A stretch of 14,414 nucleotides of DNA from the NCBI GenBank assembly GCA_005885325.1, contig VAYX01000021.1, forward strand, positions 1-14,414. Direction: 5' to 3'. Position 1 is the stretch's first letter, and the number at the start of each line of letters is the position of its first letter. Both the position numbers and the translations under genes were made by a program. The notes beneath the pieces are model-generated. The model had not been told where the DNA came from. It searched no databases and worked only from the letters and a program-made list of their open reading frames with translations. Of this stretch, positions 1 through 7,401 are shown in pieces. Source of the stretch: Actinomycetota bacterium. Lineage in GTDB: Bacteria; Actinomycetota; UBA4738; HRBIN12.

Positions 1-2
1 AC

Positions 3-41
3 GATGTCGGGCGGTGCGACTTCACGTTCAACCTGAACTGA
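3..41 (+). CDS. C-terminal end of an upstream gene (partial)
   Basis: Only the last 12 codons and a TGA stop (39-41) are present, reading DVGRCDFTFNLN. This frame is chosen because 11 of its 12 sense codons end in G or C, as in the rest of the window, while the other two plus frames use many A/T-ending codons before their stops. A strong hairpin follows at 69-95, as expected after the end of a transcription unit. The product cannot be identified from so little sequence. Calling it a gene end is inference from codon use. Confidence 0.45.
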   Translation, partial: DVGRCDFTFNLN

Positions 42-68
42 GCTGATCGGGCTTCAGGTCCGGGAGGC

Positions 69-95
69 GGCAGCGCGGGTACTTCCCGCGCCGCC
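69..95 (+). terminator. Hairpin after the upstream gene, possible U-less terminator
   Basis: GCGCGGG (73-79) pairs perfectly with CCCGCGC (85-91) around a TACTT loop. After one A/C mismatch the stem continues for three more pairs (GGC 69-71 with GCC 93-95). No T-tract follows, so it is not a canonical intrinsic terminator. Its place 28 bases after a likely stop codon and before the first complete gene fits a hairpin terminator or an mRNA 3'-end stabiliser. Confidence 0.4.
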
Positions 96-180
96 GCTTG
101 CGTCCTCGACCCAAACGGAACAAACTCGCGCCGGCTCGGTTGCCATCCATCGGAGGAGGCGGGCGCTCGCACGAGACGGG

Positions 181-951
181 ATGGACAAGGAAGACTTTGA
201 AGCCGAGGCCGACCGCCTGCTCCGAGCGGCCCGAGCGGAGGGGGTGACCCTTCGGCTGCTCGGCGCGCTCGCGTTCAAGCGACGCTGCCCGGTGCACGCC
301 AGGCTCCAGGACGTGCTGAAGCGCGTATATACAGACATCGACTTCGCCGCCTACAGCAAGGAGGCCAGGAAGGTCCAGACGCTGCTCTCTCGTGAGGGCT
401 ACGTGGAGGACGAGATGACGTACGTCGAGTCGGAGGGGTCCAGAATGGTTCTCAACCACCCGGCTACGGGGCTGCATCTCGACGTCTTCCTGGACAAGCT
501 GGATTTCTGCCACACCGTGCTGTGGAACGGCCGGCTGGAACAGGAGGAGGACACCATCCCGCTGGCCGAGATGCTGATGCAAAAGATGCAGATCGTGCAG
601 CTCAACGAGAAGGACATCGTCGACACGATCATGCTGCTCCTCGAGCATCCGCTTGGCGATCGGGATGGCGAGAACATCAACATCGAACTCGTAGCCGAGG
701 TGTGCGCGAGAGACTGGGGCTGGTGGCGGACCCTCACGATGAACTTGGCGAAAGTCAAGCAGATCGCCGTCACCTACCCGCAGCTGTCGGACCAGGAGAA
801 GCTCCGGGTGGCGGAACAGGTCGACGCGGCGTTGGCGCGCCTCCAGGCGAAGCCAAAGAGCTTGGGTTGGAAGCTTCGAGCAAAGGTGGGCGACCGGAAG
901 AAGTGGTACCGGGATGTCGGCGAGCTCGCCCCCCAGATGCAGGGACTGTAG
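181..951 (+). CDS. Nucleotidyltransferase-fold protein, function unknown
   Basis: A 256-residue cytosolic protein with the signature of the minimal nucleotidyltransferase fold. It has a glycine in LLGALAF (G28), the paired acidic motif TDIDF (D52, D54), and a third candidate metal ligand at D101 in a LHLDVF strand. A later segment, NEKDIVDTIMLL, resembles the lysine/aspartate-containing helix of AbiEii-like and related nucleotidyltransferases. The family moves a nucleoside monophosphate onto small molecules, RNA or protein; the substrate here cannot be told. ATG 181 is the only start between the in-frame stop at 34-36 and the conserved motifs. A GGAGGAGG stretch lies about 20 bases upstream, farther than ideal for a ribosome binding site. 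The stop is followed after two bases by the metallophosphoesterase gene, so the two are probably cotranscribed. It could be an antitoxin/toxin-type or an antibiotic-modifying nucleotidyltransferase, but nothing here decides that. Confidence 0.8.
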   Translation: MDKEDFEAEADRLLRAARAEGVTLRLLGALAFKRRCPVHARLQDVLKRVYTDIDFAAYSKEARKVQTLLSREGYVEDEMTYVESEGSRMVLNHPATGLHLDVFLDKLDFCHTVLWNGRLEQEEDTIPLAEMLMQKMQIVQLNEKDIVDTIMLLLEHPLGDRDGENINIELVAEVCARDWGWWRTLTMNLAKVKQIAVTYPQLSDQEKLRVAEQVDAALARLQAKPKSLGWKLRAKVGDRKKWYRDVGELAPQMQGL

Positions 952-953
952 GC

Positions 954-1952
954 ATGGGGCTGTTCTCCAAGAAGGGAAGCCGCAAGGGCGAACCCACGCG
1001 CCTGTTCTACGCGTGTGACATCCACGGCTCGGAGCCCACGTACCGAAAGTTCTTGAACGCTGCAAAGTTCTACGACGTCGATGCCCTCGTCTTCGGCGGC
1101 GATCTCATGGGCAAGCTGCTCGTCCCCATCGTCCGAGATGGCGGCGAGTGGCGGGCTGGGCTTCACGGGCAGAAGCACCACCTCACCACGCCCGTGGAGC
1201 TCGCCGCGTTCAAGAAGAGCCTGGACACACTGGGGTTCTATTGGTTCGAGTGCGACCGCGACGAGTATCAATGGTACGAAGGGCATCAGGATCGGATCGA
1301 CCAGAAGTTCGACGAGCTGGCCAAGGCCCGGCTCGCCGAGTGGGTCGAGCTTGCGGAGAACCGCCTCGCCGGGACCCACGTGCGCGTATACCTGTGCGGG
1401 GGGAATGACGATACGGAGAAGGTCCTCTCGGCCCTGGACGAGGTCCCACTCGATCGCGTGGTGAACTGCGAGAACCGGATCGTCCCCTTGGACGATGACC
1501 ACACCATGGCAACCATCGGATACTCGACGCCCACCCCGTGGGACACGCCACGCGAGCGAACGGACGAGCAGATCGGCGAGGTCGTCGAGAAGCTCATGGC
1601 CGACGTGGCCGACCCGTCGAGGTGTGTCTTCAACTTCCACTGTCCTCCGCTCGACTCGGGGCTGGACACATGCATGAAGCTCGACGCCTCCGTATGGCCG
1701 CCAGCACCGCTCACGAAGAACGGGCAGGCGATCTACTACGGGGCGGGGAGCCAGAGCGTGGCCGACGCGCTCTCGTCCTACCAACCGACGGTCGGCCTGC
1801 ACGGGCACATCCACGAGTCGAGAGGGTTGACCAAGTACGGACGAACGCTCGCGCTCAATCCGGGGAGCGAGTACGGGGAGGGGGTGTTGCGGGGGCTGAT
1901 CGTGGCGATCAAGGGTGGAGAGGTCATCGGGCATCAGTTCACCTCCGGGTAG
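954..1952 (+). CDS. Calcineurin-like metallophosphoesterase
   Basis: A 332-residue protein carrying the metallophosphoesterase metal-binding motifs in order: DIHG (D22, H24), GGD (D50), GGND (N151, D152), a histidine in NFHCPP (H229) and LHGHIHE (H283, H285, H287). A YfcE-like NPGS motif lies near the C-terminus. The family hydrolyses phosphomono- or phosphodiesters with a di-metal centre. The substrate is unknown. About 100 residues separate the GD and GN motifs, far more than the usual few tens, which points to an inserted cap segment rich in charged helix (roughly 60-140). There is no signal peptide, so it should act in the cytosol. ATG 954 follows the previous stop by two bases. The reading frame is open further upstream, but that part only shadows the nucleotidyltransferase gene. 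A weak AGGG lies about ten bases upstream, so coupling to the upstream gene is likely. Confidence 0.9.
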   Translation: MGLFSKKGSRKGEPTRLFYACDIHGSEPTYRKFLNAAKFYDVDALVFGGDLMGKLLVPIVRDGGEWRAGLHGQKHHLTTPVELAAFKKSLDTLGFYWFECDRDEYQWYEGHQDRIDQKFDELAKARLAEWVELAENRLAGTHVRVYLCGGNDDTEKVLSALDEVPLDRVVNCENRIVPLDDDHTMATIGYSTPTPWDTPRERTDEQIGEVVEKLMADVADPSRCVFNFHCPPLDSGLDTCMKLDASVWPPAPLTKNGQAIYYGAGSQSVADALSSYQPTVGLHGHIHESRGLTKYGRTLALNPGSEYGEGVLRGLIVAIKGGEVIGHQFTSG

Positions 1953-1989
1953 CCCGCACCGAAGGCGAGGGGATTCACAAGGAGGGCGG

Positions 1990-3627
1990 ATGGCCGAGGT
2001 CGCAGTTCCTCAGGTCTTCACCAGACGAGCCTCCGGACTCGTCCGGGTCATGTCGCCGTACTCGGCGTTCATCTACAACATCCTGACGATGGGGGTGATC
2101 TTCCCCTGGACCTACCTGTGGGCCCCGACCGCGTTCCAGGGGTCCAACCTCGTCCTCGGGATCGTGTTCGCGTTCGTGTTCGAGCTTCCGATCGCGCTCG
2201 CCTACACGTGGTTGGCCACGGCCCTACCTCGGTCCGGCGGCGACTACGTGTTCCAGAGCCGCGTGTTCGGGGGCGGCTTCGGGTTCACCGTCGTCTTCGC
2301 GTTCTTCGTCGTATGGATCCTCCAGTGGGTGGCCCTGTCGGGGTGGTTGCTCGCGGCGCTCGGTATCGCGCCGACCTTCCTCGGGCTCGGCGTGACGACA
2401 GACATCCACGCGTTCACGACGATCGGCACATGGGCGGCCACCTCGAACGGGATCATCATCATCAGCCTCGCGAACGCAGGGATCGCGCTCGTGCTGCTCG
2501 TGAGCGGGTTCCGCAACTACGTCCGGTTCCAATACGTGATGTGGTACGCGATCCTGCTGTCCTTCGGGATCGTGCTGCTCCTGTTCCTCATGACGAACCC
2601 TGCCGCGTTCCACACGAAGATCAACTCGTTTGCGGGCGCCATCGACGGCGTGAAGAACTTCTTCGGTCAGGCGAAGGCTGCGGCGGCGGCCGGAGGCGTC
2701 GACTTCAACCCGCCGTTCTTCCTGTTCGGCACACTCATGGTCGCCCCCATCGCGTGGACGAGCCTGCAGTGGGCCACGTACTCGGTCGAGCAGGGGGGCG
2801 AGATCAAGAACGCCCACGTGTTCCGCAACCAGCTGTTCATCATCGTGGGCTCGCTCGCCGTCACTGCCGGGCTGCTGGTCCTGCTCGCGGTGGCGATGAA
2901 CCACGGGATCGGTGACGACGGCATCCGTGTGGCGTCGTCGGGGTACTGGTACGCGAACGGCAAGGCGTTGATCGGAGGCGGGTACATGTTCCCGAACCTG
3001 ATCGCGATGGGGCTGACATCGAGCCCGATCATCGTCGCGATCATCGGGGTGGGATTCATCCTGAACTCCTTCCAGATCGTCTGTAACTGCTACATCGGGA
3101 CCACCCGGATCATGGTGGCGCAGGGCCTGGACGGCTTGCTGCCCGACTGGTTCAGCCGTGTGCACCCGAAGTGGAAGACCCCTGCCAACGCGCACCTCGC
3201 GTACTTCGTCGCGGCGATCCCGGTGATCTTCGGGTTCAACAAGATCGTGGACTGGAGTACGAAGTGGGCGCTGGGGATCACGTTCGCGAACGGGGCGGTG
3301 ATGACGCTCTCCGCGCTCGCCGCGGCCTTGCTGCCGTACCGGGCCAAGAAGCTGTACGAGGCCTCGCCGGGTGCGAAGTACCGGTTCGGCAAGACGCCGA
3401 TGGTCACGATCTTCGGGACGCTCGGGTTCCTGTTCGGGGCGTTCATGGTCGGGGCGTTCCTGTTCGTGAAGGGCCTCGGCCTTGCCTACACGGCCAGCGC
3501 GTTCCCGTACGTGATCGTGATCGGGACGGCGGTGTTCGGGCTGATCGTGTACTTCATCATGAAGCAGGTGAAGGCCTCGAAGGGGATCAAGGTGGAGTAC
3601 GCGTTCGCGGAGATTCCACCCGAATAA
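1990..3627 (+). CDS. APC-superfamily amino acid/amine permease
   Basis: A 545-residue, very hydrophobic protein with about 12-14 predicted membrane segments. The cytosolic N-terminus leads into SGLVRVMSPYSAF, and the loop after the second membrane segment reads LPRSGGDYVFQSR (residues 79-91), a well-known motif of amino acid-polyamine-organocation transporters. Members carry amino acids, polyamines or other amines by proton or sodium symport or by exchange. ATG 1990 has a good ribosome binding site, AAGGAGGG at 1979-1986. A longer frame to 1915 would overlap the upstream gene and is not preferred. The gene lies 37 bases after the phosphoesterase and is followed by a strong hairpin (3645-3673) and then the oxidoreductase OxA. 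That position makes it the likely importer for the substrate of the oxidoreductase/kinase genes. A long loop near residues 210-250 contains an alanine-rich stretch. The substrate cannot be read from sequence. Confidence 0.9.
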   Translation: MAEVAVPQVFTRRASGLVRVMSPYSAFIYNILTMGVIFPWTYLWAPTAFQGSNLVLGIVFAFVFELPIALAYTWLATALPRSGGDYVFQSRVFGGGFGFTVVFAFFVVWILQWVALSGWLLAALGIAPTFLGLGVTTDIHAFTTIGTWAATSNGIIIISLANAGIALVLLVSGFRNYVRFQYVMWYAILLSFGIVLLLFLMTNPAAFHTKINSFAGAIDGVKNFFGQAKAAAAAGGVDFNPPFFLFGTLMVAPIAWTSLQWATYSVEQGGEIKNAHVFRNQLFIIVGSLAVTAGLLVLLAVAMNHGIGDDGIRVASSGYWYANGKALIGGGYMFPNLIAMGLTSSPIIVAIIGVGFILNSFQIVCNCYIGTTRIMVAQGLDGLLPDWFSRVHPKWKTPANAHLAYFVAAIPVIFGFNKIVDWSTKWALGITFANGAVMTLSALAAALLPYRAKKLYEASPGAKYRFGKTPMVTIFGTLGFLFGAFMVGAFLFVKGLGLAYTASAFPYVIVIGTAVFGLIVYFIMKQVKASKGIKVEYAFAEIPPE

Positions 3628-3644
3628 GGCACGGGTCGAAGATC

Positions 3645-3673
3645 GGTGGGGCGGGGTTGGTTCCCGCCCCACC
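3645..3673 (+). terminator. Strong GC hairpin between permease and OxA
   Basis: GGTGGGGCGGG (3645-3655) pairs perfectly over 11 bases with CCCGCCCCACC (3663-3673) around a 7-base loop. There is no following T-tract. It begins 17 bases after the permease stop and ends 15 bases before the OxA start, next to the G-rich OxA ribosome binding region. It could terminate or reduce transcription into OxA, protect the 3' end of the permease message, or mark a processing point within a longer operon. Confidence 0.5.
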
Positions 3674-3688
3674 ACCGCGTCGGGGGGA

Positions 3689-6112
3689 ATGGTGGATCGG
3701 GCCAGGGTCGTGGTCATCGGGGGAGGGATCACCGGCTGCAGCGTCGCCCTGCACCTGGTGAAGGCGGGCCTCACCGACGTCCTGGTGCTCGAGAAGGGCG
3801 AGCTCACGAGCGGGTCGACGAGTCACGCCGTTGGGCTCGTCACGATGTTCAACCCCTCGCCCACGATGATGCGGTTCCGCCGGTACTCGATCGAGCTCTA
3901 CAGAGAGCTGGGGGCCTTCGAGGCGGTCGGGAGCATGCGACTGGCCTCCAGCCGCGAGCAGTTCGCCGAACTCCAACGCGGCGTCTCCCGAGCAAAGGGG
4001 ATCGGTCTCGACGTGGACCTGATCTCGGCGGAGGAGGCTCGAGAGCGAATGCCCATGGCCAGCCCCGAGTCGCTGTACGGAGCGGTCTACGTGCCGGGAG
4101 ACGGGTTCCTGGACCCACACACCGCCACCCACGCCGTGGCCAGGGCGGCGGTGGCGCAGGGGGCAACGATCCGCACGGGAGTCCGAGTCACCGGGATCGA
4201 GCTCTCCCCGAACCGAGCGATCTCCCGCGTCCTCACCGACGTCGGGCCGATCGAGGCCGAGATCGTGGTGAACGCCGCCGGGATCTGGGCTCCACGCATC
4301 GCAGAGATGGTGGGCGCATTCGTGCCCTCGACGCCCGTCGACCATCAGCACGTGGCGCTGAAGCCCGTTCCCGGCGCTGAGCTCCCGCGGGACATGCCGT
4401 GCTTCCGCGACCCCGACAACCTCGTGTACGGCAAGGCCGAGCACGGCGGCGTCCTGTTCGGAGGGTACGAGCCCGACCCGGCGGCCCGGTGGGTCGACGG
4501 CGTGCCGTGGGAGCACTCAGCCCGCTCCCTCCCACCGGACTACGCGCGCTTCGAACGGCTCATGCGGGGGGCCATCCGGCGATTCCCGTTCATGGAAGGC
4601 GCAGAGCTCGTGAAACTCGTGTGCCATCCGGATGCCATGACCCCCGACGCGAACCCGCTGCTGGGCCCCGTGCCGGGCATCCGAGGGTTCTGGATGGCCG
4701 CCGGGCTGTCCCTGAACGGTTTCGGCGGCGCCGGAGGGATCGGGAGGTCGATCGCTGAGTGGATGATCGAGGGCGATACCGAGCTCGACATGACGCCCTA
4801 TCGGGCCTGGCGATTCGGCCGCAACCATCGGGACCCGGCCTATGCGGCGGAGTGCGCACGCGAAGCCTACAAGTACTACTACCTGCTCCGTTACCCCTTC
4901 GATCACGACGAGTGGGGCAGGCCCCGACGCGTCTCGGCGCTGCACTCGCGCCTTCAGGACCTCGGGTGCGTCTTCGGGGTCAAGAACGGATGGGAACGGA
5001 GCGACTACTTCGAACCGGGGAAGCCCTCGCGGATGGCCGGTGCGGACCAACGGAAATTCGGGTGGTCGAAGCCGCCGTGGTTCGAGCGAGTGGACGCGGA
5101 GCATGGAGCGTTCCGGGAACGGGTGGGGATCATCGACATGTCCTCCTTCGGCAAGATCGAGGTGTCCGGCCCGGGCGCCCTTGCTCTTCTGGAGCACGTT
5201 GCCGACAACCGGATCGATCGACCCGTGGGGAGGGTTGTCTATACGCAGTTCCTGAACCGGCGGGGCGGGATCGTCGCCGACGTGACGGTGACCCGCCTGG
5301 CGAAGGACCGGTTCCGGGTGGTGACCGGCGCAGGCTACGTCGACGGCGACCTCGGATGGCTCAGATCCAACGTCCGGGAGGGAGATGAACCGGTCGATCT
5401 CCGCGATGTCACGGAGGATCTGAGCGTGATCGGGTTGTGGGGTCCTCGAGCCCGCGACGTGCTGGAGACGGTCTCGAGCGACGATGTCTCGAACGAGTCC
5501 TTCCCCTTCCTGACGGCCCGTACCATCGGGATCGCCGGGTCCCCGGTCTTTGCCCAACGGATCACCTACGTGGGCGAACTGGGCTGGGAGCTCTACGTCG
5601 ATCCGGTGTCGGCGGTTCAGGTGTGGGATCGGCTCATGGCTGCGGGCAGTCCCCACCGCATCGCTCCGGGCGGGTACCGGGTCCTTGACTCGCTTCGCAT
5701 CGAGAAGGGCTACCGCTACTTTGGGACCGATATCACGCCGAGCGACATTCCCTTCGACGCAGGACTGGGGTTCTGCGTCGACCTGGAGAAGGGTGACTTC
5801 GTCGGGCGGGACGCGCTGCTACGGGCGCGCGACGGCCGCTCTCGGCCGCGGATCCGAACACTCACCGTGGGAGACGAGGAGTACGTCACGATCTACGGGG
5901 GTGAGGCAGTCCACGCCCAGGGGCGGGTGGTGGCCCGGCTCCGGAGCTGTGCCTATGGGTACACGGTCCGCCGCAACGTTGCCTACGCCTACCTTCCACC
6001 AGAGATGGGCCCCGGCACCCAGGTACACGTCGAGGTCTTCGGGCGGCTCGTCCCCGCCGAGGTGTCGAACGACGTCCTGTACGACCCGGAGCGCACGCGA
6101 GTGGCTGCGTGA
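3689..6112 (+). CDS. FAD-dependent oxidoreductase fused to GcvT (OxA)
   Basis: An 807-residue four-part enzyme of the dimethylglycine/sarcosine dehydrogenase family, at the family's usual length. The FAD-binding DAO domain (about 5-365) has VVVIGGGITG at 7-16 and SGSTSHAVGL with H46, the position that covalently binds FAD in the characterised dehydrogenases. A central FAO_M domain follows (about 370-435, ending WERSDYF). The folate-binding GcvT domain (about 475-700) includes GELGWELY near 628, and a C-terminal GcvT barrel covers about 720-800. Relatives oxidise an N-methyl group and pass the one-carbon unit to tetrahydrofolate. Substrate-side motifs differ from classical members: DHQHVALKP replaces the usual HQY-x-LTEP. 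ATG 3689 is chosen; GTG 3692 is an alternative. The stop overlaps the GTG start of KinA by four bases (GTGA), so the two are translationally coupled. The exact substrate is unknown. Confidence 0.92.
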   Translation: MVDRARVVVIGGGITGCSVALHLVKAGLTDVLVLEKGELTSGSTSHAVGLVTMFNPSPTMMRFRRYSIELYRELGAFEAVGSMRLASSREQFAELQRGVSRAKGIGLDVDLISAEEARERMPMASPESLYGAVYVPGDGFLDPHTATHAVARAAVAQGATIRTGVRVTGIELSPNRAISRVLTDVGPIEAEIVVNAAGIWAPRIAEMVGAFVPSTPVDHQHVALKPVPGAELPRDMPCFRDPDNLVYGKAEHGGVLFGGYEPDPAARWVDGVPWEHSARSLPPDYARFERLMRGAIRRFPFMEGAELVKLVCHPDAMTPDANPLLGPVPGIRGFWMAAGLSLNGFGGAGGIGRSIAEWMIEGDTELDMTPYRAWRFGRNHRDPAYAAECAREAYKYYYLLRYPFDHDEWGRPRRVSALHSRLQDLGCVFGVKNGWERSDYFEPGKPSRMAGADQRKFGWSKPPWFERVDAEHGAFRERVGIIDMSSFGKIEVSGPGALALLEHVADNRIDRPVGRVVYTQFLNRRGGIVADVTVTRLAKDRFRVVTGAGYVDGDLGWLRSNVREGDEPVDLRDVTEDLSVIGLWGPRARDVLETVSSDDVSNESFPFLTARTIGIAGSPVFAQRITYVGELGWELYVDPVSAVQVWDRLMAAGSPHRIAPGGYRVLDSLRIEKGYRYFGTDITPSDIPFDAGLGFCVDLEKGDFVGRDALLRARDGRSRPRIRTLTVGDEEYVTIYGGEAVHAQGRVVARLRSCAYGYTVRRNVAYAYLPPEMGPGTQVHVEVFGRLVPAEVSNDVLYDPERTRVAA

Positions 6113-7020
6113 ACGACGGGCAAGCCATCGAGCAGGTCATCGAACGTGTCGAACTCTGGAAGGGCAGGGACGTCACCGTCTCCCCTCTCTCCGGCGGCCT
6201 CACCAACTCGAACTACCTGGTCGAAACGGACGGCGCGCGGTACGTGGTGCGGATCCCGGGGCGTTCCACGGAGTTGCTCGCGGTCGATCGGGAGAACGAG
6301 CGGCACAATGCCGAGGCCGCAGCCACGACCGGAGTGGCGCCCAGGGTCCTCGAGTATCTCGCCGAGCTCAACGTGATGGTGGTGGAGTTCATCGAGGGCG
6401 AGACGATGTCGGGGGAACGACTCCGGTCGCCGGCGATGGCCCGGCGGATGGGCGATTCCCTCAAGCGCCTCCATGCGGGCCCGCGGTTCCTCCACGACTT
6501 CGACATGTTCCGGCTGGTCGAGTTCTATCTGGGGGTGTGCGACGAGCACGGTGTGACCATCCCCCACGGCTTCCGTGACCGGATGCGGCAGGTCGCAGCG
6601 GTCGAGCGGGCGTTCGGGAAGCGCCCATCGGCAACGAGACCCTGCCACAACGACCTTCTCGCCGAGAACTACATCGACGATGGAACGCAGCTGTGGATCC
6701 TCGATTTCGAGTACAGCGGGAACAACGACCCATGTTTCGAGCTCGGTGACACCGCCCAGGAGTGCGGCTTCGACCAGGAGCTCCGTTCCGTGTTGTGTGA
6801 GGCCTACTTCGGCGAGGTGCGGGCCGATCTGCTCGGCAGGATGAACCTGCAGGCCGTGATGGCCGATGTGGGGTGGACCCTGTGGGCTGCCATCCAGGCG
6901 AGGATCTCCCCGATCGACTACGACTTCTGGGGGTGGGCGATCGAGCGGTGGGATCGGGCGGCCGCTGCCTTCGACTCCGAGGATTTTCCTCGATGGCTTC
7001 GGGATACAGCTAGGGGTTGA
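6109..7020 (+). CDS. Choline-kinase/APH-like small-molecule kinase (KinA)
   Basis: A 303-residue protein of the aminoglycoside phosphotransferase/choline kinase superfamily, of normal length. The N-lobe starts with a glycine-rich LSGGLTNSNY loop and a YVVRIPG strand holding the likely ATP-contacting region. The catalytic loop reads CHNDLLAEN (H180, catalytic D182, N187), and the metal-binding motif is LDFEYSG (D199, E201). Members use ATP to phosphorylate hydroxyl groups of choline, ethanolamine, hydroxylysine, sugars or antibiotics. The DFEYSG form is closest to choline/ethanolamine kinases. Translation starts at GTG 6109 inside the OxA stop (overlap GTGA) with only a distant GGAG, so it depends on OxA translation. 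This tight coupling suggests kinase and oxidoreductase act in one pathway. An antibiotic-resistance role is less likely in this context. Confidence 0.88.
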   Translation: MNDGQAIEQVIERVELWKGRDVTVSPLSGGLTNSNYLVETDGARYVVRIPGRSTELLAVDRENERHNAEAAATTGVAPRVLEYLAELNVMVVEFIEGETMSGERLRSPAMARRMGDSLKRLHAGPRFLHDFDMFRLVEFYLGVCDEHGVTIPHGFRDRMRQVAAVERAFGKRPSATRPCHNDLLAENYIDDGTQLWILDFEYSGNNDPCFELGDTAQECGFDQELRSVLCEAYFGEVRADLLGRMNLQAVMADVGWTLWAAIQARISPIDYDFWGWAIERWDRAAAAFDSEDFPRWLRDTARG

Positions 7021-7051
7021 CGGGCGCTGCGGCCGGCAGCACCCTGGAGAC

Positions 7052-7360
7052 GTGAAAGTCATCGCCAACCCCGAGGTCGTCGAGTTCGTCCGGGATCGCG
7101 GCGGATGCCTGTTCGTGTGGACCGACCGGTTGGCGTCTGCTCAGAACGTCATGTACGTCGAGGCCTCCACGCAGTCGCCTGGGGCGGATCACGAGTTCCG
7201 TCGGCTGGCAGGCGGAGGATTCGAGCTTCTGATCGACTCCGGAGGAGCCGACCTCCCCGACGAGCTCCACCTCGACGTCAAGGGGTGGCCCACGAAGCGG
7301 ATCCGCGCCTACTGGAACGGCCAGCACTACCTGCACGACCACCCCGTGCCACAGGACTAG
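7052..7360 (+). CDS. Small conserved-looking protein, function unknown
   Basis: A 102-residue soluble protein starting at GTG 7052, 31 bases after KinA. A GGAG lies very close upstream (7046-7049), so the start is not certain, but the next in-frame alternatives would either overlap KinA heavily or truncate the protein. It has no membrane segment or signal peptide. A single cysteine is C19, a tryptophan-rich strand CLFVWTD follows, and the C-terminal part is rich in His, Trp and Tyr. Codon third positions are mostly G/C, which supports real coding. I do not recognise the family. As the last gene of the OxA-KinA unit, ending just before the converging OxB gene, it may be an accessory factor of that pathway, but this is only a guess from position. 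Confidence 0.65.
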   Translation: MKVIANPEVVEFVRDRGGCLFVWTDRLASAQNVMYVEASTQSPGADHEFRRLAGGGFELLIDSGGADLPDELHLDVKGWPTKRIRAYWNGQHYLHDHPVPQD

Positions 7361-7375
7361 GCACAGCCGTGATCG

Positions 7376-7391
7376 CGGCCCGCTCGGGCCG
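7376..7391. terminator. Small hairpin in the convergent gene junction
   Basis: CGGCCC (7376-7381) pairs with GGGCCG (7386-7391) around GCTC, within the 41 bases between the stops of two converging genes. A second short inverted repeat, CCGGTC/GACCGG, spans 7398-7411 and includes the OxB stop codon. Neither has a T-tract. Position favours a bidirectional termination region, but the stems are short. Confidence 0.35.
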
Positions 7392-7401
7392 AGTCACCCG
7401 G

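Noticed and set aside
98..126. Possible promoter TTGCGT, 17 bases, CAAACT before the nucleotidyltransferase gene
   Set aside because: The spacing is right but the -10 match is poor, so it is not listed as a feature. The promoter of this unit remains unidentified.
28..1065. Minus-strand open frame (345 codons) opposite the nucleotidyltransferase
   Set aside because: It has no motifs, and the plus strand encodes a protein with intact nucleotidyltransferase residues.
2224..3807. Long minus-strand open frame (527 codons) opposite the permease
   Set aside because: It is antisense to a clear membrane transporter. Its translation is rich in Arg, Asp, Glu, His and Pro with no domain, typical of shadow frames in GC-rich DNA.
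5989..7068. Minus-strand open frame (359 codons) opposite KinA
   Set aside because: It is antisense to an intact kinase, and its composition is that of a shadow frame.
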